A DNA stretch of 64,000 bases, taken from NCBI GenBank assembly GCA_001661515.1, contig LUVW01000005.1:693455-757454 (forward strand), given 5' to 3'. This document shows positions 55,601 through 64,000 of the stretch, piece after piece. The DNA is from Capniomyces stellatus (Eukaryota > Kickxellomycota > Harpellomycetes > Harpellales > Legeriomycetaceae). The notes beneath the pieces were generated by a model. The model saw nothing but the letters and a program-made list of their open reading frames with translations, had not been told where the DNA came from and made no database searches. The position numbers and the translations under genes were made by a program. Numbering within the stretch: position 1 is the stretch's first letter; every line of letters begins with the position of its first letter.

Positions 55601-58489
55601 TGCTTCAAACTGTTTGCTTGCTCCTCCAGCTTGCCATTCAATTTAGCTTCGCTTTCCTTCATCTTGGCTACCTCCTGTCTTCTGACTCCCAGCTCTGTTC
55701 TGTCTACCTCCAGTCCCGCTATCCTTTCTTCGAACCCTTTCTGCAAAGCCCCCCACTCGGCCACTTTACTCTCCATCAGCTTTGTCGACTCTTCTGTGTG
55801 CTTCTTGAGGCGCTCCTCTGCTGCCTTTGCGTTTTCTTTCTCTTTCTTCAACTGCACGCTCTGCCCTTTGGCTATCTTGCTATTCTTCTCCTCTGTATCT
55901 GCCAACAACTTCCGCCCCTCCTCTAGTTGCTGCCCGTGCGTGCTTTCCATCTCACCCATCTTCTTCTTAAACTCCTCCTCCCGCTCCTTCATCTCGCCTC
56001 CTTGCTTATTGACCATGGCTTCCAATGCGCCAATTTTCTCCAAATGCGCCTTCTCATCTTCACTCTTTTTATCAATCGTTGATCTATGCGCCTTCAGCTG
56101 CGTGTCCAGACTTGCTATCTGCTCAGTCAGGTTCTTCCTTTCCGCATTTCCGCTTGCCTCCTTCCCCTTCAGCTGATTTTCTATACTCTGCATCTCTTTT
56201 CTATATCTTTCTTCATTGATCACATTCGCCGCCTCCTTCTCCTTAATTGTCTTTTCTAGCTCCAGTACTCTGGCTGTCACAGCTTTCTCTGCCCCCTTTC
56301 TCTCCTCCTCTTTACTCTTCAATGTTTTTTCCAGCTCCTCGATCCTGCCTTTGTCCTCCTTCTCTTTGCTTCTTCTGGTCTCGTTGGCTTCTTTCAGCTG
56401 TAATTCAAGCTTCTCTGCTTTTTTAACCAAACTCGACTCTACCTGGCTTCTCTCCACCTCTAATCTCTTCAGCTCATTCAACGTACTTCCCAGCTTCTCT
56501 TCTGTTGCTTTCGACTCCTCCAGCTTCCGTGCCCGATCTTTTAGCTCTGCCTCCAATCCTTTCTTCTCCTTCCCCAGCTTTTCGCAATCCCCCTCCGCCT
56601 TTACCAACTTGGCCTCAAATCCCTTTGCCACCTCCAGTTTCTGTGCTGTTGCTTTCAACTCCTCCTCCACCCTCTTTTTCTCCTCTTGTACCTTGCTCAT
56701 TTCCGCAGTTGTTTTTGCCAGCTTGGATTCTGCAGCTTTCGACCTTTCCAACTCCTCCTCCTCCTTTGACTTTAGCTTTGATAACATCTCCTTCTTTTCC
56801 TTCTCCAAAACCCCAACCTCAACCAAAACTTTCGCCAGTCTTTCCTCTACCAGCTTTCCAGCTTCTAGTCTCTCACCTTTGGCTTTTAACTCCACCTCCA
56901 TCCTTTTTCTCTCTTCTTGCATACTCTTCAACTCTGACTGTGTCTTCTCCAGCTCCTTTTCCTTGACCTTCAATCCTTCAATACTCGCTAAACTTCCCTT
57001 CAAATTTCCTTCAAGCTTTTCCTTTTCACCTGCCAACTTCTGCAATTCTGCCACACTCTTTGTCAACTTTTCCTCTGTAACTTTATTTTCCTCAAGTTTA
57101 GTCGCTGTGCTTTTCAGGTTTTCTTCAACTTTCTTCTTTTCCATCAACACTTTCTTCATTTCTTCTTCCGTATTTACCAATTTTCCCTCAACACTTTTCA
57201 ACTTTCCTTCAGAATTTGCCAACTTTTCTTCAGCATTTACCAATTTCCCCTCAACACCTACCAACTTTCCCTCAACATTTGCCAACTTCCCTTCAACGCC
57301 TACCAACTTCCCTTCAACACCTGCCAATCTTTCCTCAGCATCTACCAACTTTCCCTCAGTTACCTTGGCCGCTTCCATATCTTTTACCCTTAGTTGCAGC
57401 TCTCCCTCCAATCTCCTCTTTTCCTTTTCAGCCTGCTTTTGCTCTTCTGTTGCCCTCTTCAGCTTCTCTTCTAGCTCCGCTGTCGCTTGCTGCTTTGCCT
57501 TCTTCACGTCCGCAATTTCTCTCTCAAGCAAACCAATCTTTTCGCCCTGCACCTTACTCTCGTTCTCGCTAGCTGCCGACTTTTCGCTGACTTTTTTTCC
57601 CAGTTTTTCCAGCTCTTCTGCCATCCTCTTTTCGTCATTTTCTTTGGCCTTTTCTTTCTCCCTCATCTCCTTTTCAAGCGTTTCTATTTGTGCTTTATAT
57701 TTCTTTTCTAGCTCTCCCCTTTCCGCATCCCTCTCTTTCAACCCCTTCTCCAAACTTGCCAGCCTCTGTCCTACCTTCCTTACCTCGCCCTCTGCTTTCA
57801 GCTTTGATTTTGTGAGCTCTGCTATCTGTGCCCTATCCCTCACGTCCCCATTCAGCCTTGGAGATTGTGACCCAGCTGGTGTACTTTTTGACTCCACTAC
57901 ATTACCTGCCTCTCTCTCATCCACTTTTGACTCATTTTCCCTAAAAAAAAAAAAACACACACACACACACAACATTCTCGCATTACTCTTTATATCCTTA
58001 CTTATCATACCCTTTATAACCTCTATTTAACAAGATTTAAACCTGAAATGTATCTTGAACATAACTAGAATATTTTCCCAGCGAAAACAAACATATTATT
58101 TCCAACTTACTTTTTTTTATCAATACCAGCCTCGGCCGATACATCCTTTTGTGCCATTAGCGTCGGCTTCTCTACTGATACCTGGTCTGCTTGCGGGACT
58201 GGCGTTGGCGATGAAGTAGATTTAGGCGAGCCCTGAGCCTCACTTGCCTTTTTATCTTGAAATTGCTTCAGCTATCATCATTACATCCTTGTTAGTATAT
58301 TCCGCTTCTTGTTGTTAAAGCGTTGGCTGTAGCTTCGGTAAATTTTATATATACACACACTCTCTTTCTCCCTCCACCTCCTTCGATATATATATATATA
58401 TATTGTTCAAACTTTGGTGTTTTTAATTTCGTATTTACCTTTTTTTTAGCCGCCAGCATCTTTTTCCTTTTAATTTCCTCTGCATCCAT
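52603..58489 (-). CDS. Giant coiled-coil golgin with GM130-like N-terminus
   Basis: Three exons: 58489-58439, 58271-58111, 57940-52603; 1849 residues. The extreme N-terminus, MDAEEIKRKKMLAAKKK joined to LKQFQDKKASE, resembles the basic p115/Uso1-binding segment that starts GM130 (GOLGA2) and similar golgins. A short Ser/Pro-rich linker follows, then about 1650 residues of almost continuous heptad coiled coil. The extreme C-terminus (about 70 residues) is Ser/Lys/Gln/Pro-rich and ends basic (NKSKATKKK). Eight or so near-identical seven-residue units of the form GKLVxVE lie at about residues 266-330. It probably tethers vesicles at the Golgi. The alternative is a nuclear-envelope or spindle coiled coil of Mlp/NuMA type; composition alone does not separate these. 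No GRIP domain or C-terminal membrane anchor is visible. Confidence 0.78.
57170..57365 (-). repeat. 21-bp tandem repeats in golgin coding sequence
   Basis: Successive 21-base units encode GKLVGVE, GKLANVE, GKLVNAE and variants, about eight to nine copies. The unit equals one coiled-coil heptad, so expansion keeps both the frame and the heptad phase. Confidence 0.9.
57953..57973. repeat. (CA)n dinucleotide run in golgin intron 2
   Basis: An A-run followed by about nine CA units on the plus strand lies immediately upstream (in gene sense) of the polypyrimidine tract of the golgin's second intron. Confidence 0.85.
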
Positions 58490-59359
58490 TTTTGATAATT
58501 GCTTTACTTTACTTTCTTTACTTTTATTATTATCTAAATCAGAATTATGGCTTGCTATCGCTTTGTGTTGACCCTCTAAAGTACAAGTTCAATGCTACTT
58601 TTGGTGTGTTGGTGATGAATGTGTATGCCCTGACTACTTTATTTCCTTGTTAGCATCCACAGTCTTGCTTTAAAGCTTTGACAATTTTTCTGTCTTTGTT
58701 CTGAACAAAATTTACAAGTATTTCTTGGCGCTGTTGCTTTATAATACTCTGTCAATTCTATTTTCAGAATAAACAGTCAAGCCTCTTCAGAATATATCTA
58801 GCTCTTATTCTCTTTGCAACTTTAAACTCCTCCAATCTGGATTTTGAAAGAAATATAATCCTGGGAATTATATCCTTTTTTTTTAACCAAACCATTCGAT
58901 TTACAACAACACATTTTCAATATGTTACTCATTCAATTGTTTTGATTTTTGTCAATTCGGATTCTACCGTTTCTATTCGCCTTTGCCTAAATCGCTTCAC
59001 TAATTTTTTTCCCAGCCCTAACATTCTGGTACTCAGGCTCTTTACATTCACAAAGTATAATACCGTAAAACAACAACCATACTAAACCCACTCCGTAAAC
59101 CCTTCAACGCCTGGCTGACCAGCGCCAAATTTTATAAACCAAATAAATAGTATCTGCTGCCTAGCACTCCCACAGTTAAAACCAATGTATAACGTAAACT
59201 AAATCAAACCAAAAAACAGCAGCCGTTTTAACTCAGTAATAGAAAACATAGTAATTGAGAATAGATCAGAGATTAAAATTAAGTGAAAATGAAAACATAT
59301 TGTTGGATAAAACCAAGTAAAAAACGATTGTCATCCCACGATAAGAACAACAAATAATA
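58490..59359. other. Spacer upstream of the golgin gene
   Basis: 870 bases between two minus-strand genes. The 40 bases next to the golgin ATG hold a cluster of TTTACTTT words (from 58503). No gene is seen. Confidence 0.5.
58503..58525 (-). promoter_or_regulatory. TTTACTTT cluster next to the golgin start
   Basis: The plus strand reads TTTACTTTACTTTCTTTACTTT starting at 58503, giving three overlapping or adjacent copies of the octamer or near-copies within 36 bases of the golgin ATG on the minus strand. Confidence 0.35.
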
Positions 59360-60527
59360 CTAGGCTAACTTTTTGCCCTTTCCCCAATAGTGGGTGGCTC
59401 CTTGGCTACTTGAAGAACTGGCTTCTGGTGCAGCAGCACCTTTTCTCGAACTTAGCGTCGATCCTGATGGTCTAAACACTTTAAACCCAGAAGAATCGCC
59501 AACGCTTTCTGGGGTATCGGTCCTTGAAGAACCTGTCGCATTTTCGCCAAGCATGCGATAGTAAAACTGAGGTGTCTGGACGAACCTCCTTCTTCCGCCC
59601 TGGGCTGGATACTCTATAGTTAGGTAATAGTAAATACGGGCTGCAATGGCACCAAATATCATGTCATATGGCATCGCTCCACCCCGAATAATAAACTCCA
59701 CGCCCATCATAAAAAATGGATAGTACGCTGCTTGCATTTTAAATCCAAACATCACATTAATAATTCTTTCGTAATTGTAAGTTGACCACAAGTAAATGGC
59801 ACACATCATCAATCCTGACGAAAAGACAGCAACCGGCTGGAAAAATGCCATGAGCTATTTTTAGAGTTATTCAAAGCGGCACATCCAACACGTTATTATA
59901 AATAATGTAATCTGTCAGCACGAAAACGAACCAACTAACTAAGAAAAAAATGAAGCAAATTTAGTAAATGCACTTACGGACATTAAACCGATGCAAAATG
60001 TGAAAAAGTAGGCATAGTCCGCTGATCGATTGTTAAACACGGTCTTTTCCAACTCGGATGAATCTCGAAACAAGTAAATAAATGTAAAAAGCCCATTTAA
60101 ACTGAATGGAATGTATAAAAAGGCGGTCAGGATCCTCCACACCTATACTCAACCACGCATGCACAGATACAGGGCGATTAATTCGTTAAAAATATACAAA
60201 GTGACTTGTAAATGAATGAATTCGTAGCAATGTTTCCATTTATCAAAAACTGGAAAAGCAGCGAGGTTAAAAGCCAAACAAGTCTAGTCTAAAATCCCAA
60301 GTTCAACATTGCCAAAATACTCGTTTACTTTGGATATTAATCCCAATACTAAATATTGTACATACCTCGAAGTCCTTGTAAATGCTGGGCCAGAATAAAA
60401 AGTAATTGTAAGGGCTTATTAATTGAAGATTTCCTGTAAAAGAAATAAAAACCACGCCCGTAATCATACATCGTGTGATGATTGGGATGCTTTTGTAATT
60501 CTCTAGCATCTCGTTTCTTGAAGACAT
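59360..60527 (-). CDS. Derlin (Der1-family ERAD membrane protein)
   Basis: Three exons: 60527-60366, 60142-59978, 59854-59360; 273 residues. The N-terminus has YKSIPIITRCMITGVVF, the derlin signature, followed by SPYNYFLFW. WRILTAFLYIPFSLNGLFTF begins exon 2 (rhomboid-like WR motif), and NNRSADYAYFFTFCIGLMS precedes exon 3. Membrane helices continue with MCAIYLWSTYNYERIINVMF and the following Tyr/Pro-rich stretch, then GGAMPYDMIFGAIAARIYYY. The polar cytosolic tail ends THYWGKGKKLA, a WG-K-type terminus like the p97/Cdc48-contacting end of many derlins. Derlins are inactive rhomboid relatives; the Ser-His catalytic pair is absent as expected. They help retrotranslocate misfolded proteins from the ER. 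Assignment is firm; the Dfm1 versus Der1 subtype is not resolved. Confidence 0.92.
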
Positions 60528-61901
60528 CTTGAGCTTTGGAATGAGTTAGACTTGACTGATGAGTAATATAAAAAAGATGGGATATATACTTTGCTGATTC
60601 CTGTTTAAATTGATGTTTACCAGAACTTTGCTTCGGATTTCTACTCAAATTTTTAGTGAACTTTGCTTCGGAAAGTTCAGTTAGTTTCAGTTGAGAATTT
60701 AGAGAAAAGCTCAAAGGCAAAATAATAGAGAAATAAAATAATAGCAGTAACAGAGAAATAATTGCCTGCTCTGAAGTGATATTGTCAATGAAGAAACGTC
60801 TATTTCCAGCTCACAAATTATTAACCAACACATTCGAAATGCCTGGGCCAATTAAATTCGCTAGACTTTTTCTGCAGGTAATAGTCGGATAGGCCAATCA
60901 GCCAAAAATAAAATCAAAACATCGATTTCAGCTCCAGCAAGTAACTAGACGTCAAATTAACAGTACTGGTTGTTGGTTAAGCAGATTCTACCTTATTTGC
61001 ACTTTTAGAATGGTTTATGGACACAACAAAGCTTGATGACGACGGCTTACAGCTTTTGGAAAGCACACTTTGATCACAGAGCTTTAAATCTACTCATGGC
61101 TTGAATTGCTAGTAGTCGACTAAATATATAATCTCAACCCTGTTAGTTGTTCATGTTTTAAGCAGCCAAGATCAGCAAAAGCACTTTTTATTATGTACTT
61201 GGTTCACTTAGTTTTAGCACTCGACTAAACCACTTGCAGTCTTCAATATAAAAATGATTTTAAGAGTAAAATAAAACAGCAATAGTCACTTTTCTTTTGT
61301 TTACAAATTAAGGGATATAGCCAATCAAAATCCGATTTTGTTCAACCAAATTAATTAATATCCAGAATAGCAGAGATATTAGTGAGCAAAAGAAAAAGTA
61401 AACAATGGAATCGAAAATCAGTTTGAATAAAAGTTGTTCAGAGAAAGTACAAATAAAGCAAGAAACTGTCAAATAATTTTTCAAGAAAAAAAATAGAAAA
61501 AAAATAGTGTTGGAATAGTTCAAGTCGGGTAGCAATATCTTGCGTTTCTTGGGCATTAAAACAAACACAGTTAGTATTTTGTCGGTTTTACTTTTTCAGC
61601 TTTACTCTGCTAGTTACAGTTTATTTTGACACGAAAAGTAAACAACCAAATATCAATAATATATTCGCTCACGTCTTAAAGTAAAGTACGCTGTCTGTAG
61701 GGTACTGAAAGTTTATAATATAGCCAGGGCTTTTTGAAACAATAATTTAAAGGTCCCGTAAGCTTGATAAGAAAAAAGGTGCGACAAAAAATAAAACAGC
61801 AATACAGGAACAGGAACAGGAAGGCACTATTTTTAGGCATAACGTCAGTAAGATAGCTATACACTAGCTCAGTAATAATAATAAATAGTAACGTAGGAAT
61901 A
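60528..61901. other. Divergent promoter space derlin / MCM4
   Basis: About 1.4 kb, AT-rich, no supported gene. TATATA at 60583-60588 is near the derlin start; AAAGTAAA at 61636-61643 is on the MCM4 side. Confidence 0.5.
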
Positions 61902-64000
61902 ATGCCTGATAATCAAAACCAACCACCAGCTGAAGGGGGGCAAGGAGCAAACATCAATGTTGCAGACACACAAGATAGTCAAAACTCTGACAACCTTAAC
62001 TTGTACCAAAGCCAGGACATGAATTCACAAAACAATATGCCACCGCCAGCACTTGGGGTAGATAGAACAGGACAGAGAGCAAGGCCAAATCCCAGCATAG
62101 TGGGATCCTCGTCACCAAATCTGAGATTTAGTGACTTGCCAAGCACGCCTATGGTAGGCTTGAGTTTGAGTAGCAGTGCGTTTAACACGCAAAGTCAAAA
62201 CAGGATGATAAACTCTGGCGGTTCAAATAGCGATTTAGGACGGAGCTTTAGCCAACTTAGCTCAAGCAATATGACAGAGTCTTCAAGCAGGTAGGTTGCA
62301 AGTAAAAAACGGTGCAATAGTACTGATTTGATTTATAATGACTATAAATTAAAATAATGGTGGGGGGATGTGTGACATAAAATTAGGGGTAGACGAAGAC
62401 GTGGTGATTTAGGCCCACGTGGATTGAAGGCACTGGACAGTTTGTCAGAGAATCCTTCCTCGTCGGAAATAGATAGCAGCCAAGCGGATAAAAGTGGGGC
62501 ACCAGCGACACAGCAAAACAGGGAGAGCGTTAGGTCGGCGGGGAATGAGGTAGTTTTCAGCACAGAGGGCAGGAGCCAGCAAGTGACTGTAGATGCAGAA
62601 ATGGCTGATGCAGAGACGCCGCAAGAAATTAGGGTGATTTGGGGAACAATGATTAACGTGAGAGACGTGATGCAGACGTTTAAGGACTTTTTGCAAAACT
62701 TTACAATGAAGGACTTTTATGACTGGGAAAAGCAGATTTTGGCACAAACAAAGCTTCGGGCAAAGTCGGGGTATGAGGCAGGGGTTGATTCGGGGATGGA
62801 CTCTGATGAAGACGAGGATCTGGTTTTGGAGTCGAAAAACAGAGTCAACCTACCATATTATCCTGATCTTTTAGCACGAATGAAGGAGTCAGAGGTGTGG
62901 CAGCTGAACCTGGATTCGCAGCATCTTTTGGCATATGCACGATCAAGAAAGCTGTATAGACAGCTGGTGAACTACCCTGAGGAGGTTATTCCGATTATGG
63001 ACCACGTATTGACGGAGGCCTACATGAACCAGTACCCAGAAGAGCACTATGATTTGGGGACATTTGGGCTAAAGGTCAGGCCTTGCAACTTGGTTGAGTC
63101 AAAGAACATGCGTGAGCTTGACCCGGGAGACATTGACAAGCTGGTTTCGATTAAGGGAATGCTGGTGAGAGCATCGGCAATTATTCCAGACATGGAGCAA
63201 GGGTTTTTCAAATGCCTGCAGTGTGACTGGACCACAGTAGTGGCACTTGACCGCGGAATCATCCAAGAGCCAACAAGATGCGGGAATGTAGACTGCGGAG
63301 CCAATGATACAATGGAGCTGATCCACAACAGATGCATATTTGCCGATAAGCAAGTGTGCCGGCTACAAGAAACACCGGATGTTATTCCTGATGGCCAAAC
63401 CCCACACACCGTGTCGCTGATTTTGCACGACGAGTTGGTGGATAGCATCAAGCCGGGAGACCGGCTAGAAATTGCGGGGGTGTTCAGGGGAGTTCCTGTG
63501 AGGCCAAACTCAAAGCACCGAACGGTTCTGGCGCTGTACAGAACGTACATTGATGTTGTTCATCTGAAGCGCACAGCAGCGATACAGGTGCAGCCAGACG
63601 TTCTGGAGGAATCCACCGAGACGGCTGAAACCGAGGGGCTCCAGTTCTCAGACATGCAGGTGGCAGGGGTTGGTGGGCCTGGAGATACTTATGATACCAA
63701 GGGAAGAGAAAACTCAGCGGTTGCGGCAGAAGAAAGCGAGTTCAGAAAGCTTTCCTCAGATCCAAGACTGCTCGACATTCTTTCGCAGTCCCTGGCCCCA
63801 AGCATCTACGAGATGGACGACGTGAAGCGGGGACTGCTGCTGCAGCTGTTTGGTGGCGAGAGGAAGCACCTCAAGCGTGCAGGAGCTCCTCGCAGTCGTG
63901 GAGACATCCACGTTCTTCTTATTGGTGACCCTGGTGTGTCCAAGTCCCAGCTACTGGGTGCAGTCCACAAACTCGCGCCTCGAGGCATTTACACCTCAGG
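61902..64000 (+). CDS. MCM4: MCM4 replicative helicase subunit (3' end outside window)
   Basis: Two exons, 61902-62290 and 62387 to the window end, giving the first 668 or so residues; the gene continues beyond the edge. The first 200 residues are Ser/Asn/Gln/Pro-rich with Ser-Pro sites, like the regulatory MCM4 tail targeted by DDK and CDK. The MCM N-domain follows (IRVIWGTMINVRDVMQTF; LRAKSGYEAGVDS). A zinc finger has CLQC at residue 406 and CGNVDC about 26 residues on, the MCM4-type CX2C-CX4C pattern. After SLAPSIYEMDDVKRGLLLQL comes Walker A GDPGVSKSQLLG at about 643, and then LAPRGIYTSG. It works with MCM2-3 and MCM5-7 in the nuclear replicative helicase. Assignment is firm; Walker B and the arginine finger are outside the window. 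Confidence 0.95.

Noticed and set aside
54095..58030. Very long plus-strand open frames (about 690 and 600 codons) opposite the golgin
   Set aside because: They are antisense to Glu/Lys/Leu-rich coiled-coil codons, whose complements rarely give stops. The translations are Ser/Phe/Leu-rich and have no domain.
1..64000. CRISPR arrays, transposases, reverse transcriptases, viral or bacterial-type defence systems
   Set aside because: No direct-repeat/spacer arrays, terminal inverted repeats, integrase/transposase motifs or polymerase motifs were seen on either strand.

Overview
This window is nuclear DNA from a low-GC, intron-rich fungus. The evidence is eukaryotic: GT-AG spliced genes throughout, a nuclear tRNA, and subunits of RNA polymerase I, INO80, ORC, MCM, CCT, HOPS and TRAPP. 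A UPF0658-type Golgi membrane protein and a yeast-CRC1-like carnitine carrier point to fungi. A myosin regulatory light chain, a TMEM135-like protein and an RBM39-type splicing factor together suggest an early-diverging lineage; a zoopagomycete or harpellalean-type genome would fit, but that placement is inference only. Exon models were built by reading splice sites and requiring frame continuity across every join.

Layout, left to right: a degenerate ICME-like alpha/beta hydrolase (1741-4253, +); a TMEM135-like membrane protein (5482-7933, +); an RBM39/CAPER-like splicing factor (8967-11701, +); myosin regulatory light chain (12075-12999, -); RNA polymerase I subunit RPA12 (13677-14613, +); CCA-adding enzyme (15021-17323, -); tRNA-Pro(TGG) (17889-17960, -); ARP8 (18723-22751, +); a LYR-motif protein (23093-23464, -); ORC4 (24063-26606, +); a carnitine/acylcarnitine carrier (27663-28794, +); a UPF0658 Golgi protein (29330-30809, -); a gene-poor, decayed stretch (30810-34890) with a broken monocarboxylate-transporter-like pseudogene and a minisatellite; a 1624-residue PPR-like, probably mitochondrial protein (34891-39765, +); TRAPPC2/sedlin (40137-41203, -); an F-box/LRR protein (41672-44014, -); CCT5 (44590-46854, -); VPS39 (48352-52341, +); a 1849-residue golgin (52603-58489, -); a derlin (59360-60527, -); and the 5' two thirds of MCM4 (61902 to the window end, +).

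These are mostly conserved housekeeping genes with no operon-like relationship. Themes recur by chance or loose clustering: replication (ORC4, MCM4), early secretory and endolysosomal traffic (TRAPPC2, golgin, VPS39, UPF0658, derlin), mitochondria (carnitine carrier, PPR-like protein, LYR protein, dual-targeted CCA enzyme) and nuclear RNA or chromatin (RBM39, RPA12, ARP8). Many neighbours are divergent or convergent, with convergent gaps of about 260-540 bp. Small genes carry many short introns, while three very large genes (PPR-like, VPS39, F-box/LRR) are single exons.

I found no CRISPR array, transposase, virus or bacterial-type system. The most interesting items are the hydrolase that has lost its catalytic Ser and His, a recurring AAAGTAAA/TTTACTTT promoter word, a likely GC-AG intron in ORC4, 9- and 12-nt initiating exons, a repeat-bearing GM130-like golgin, and the decayed transporter island.
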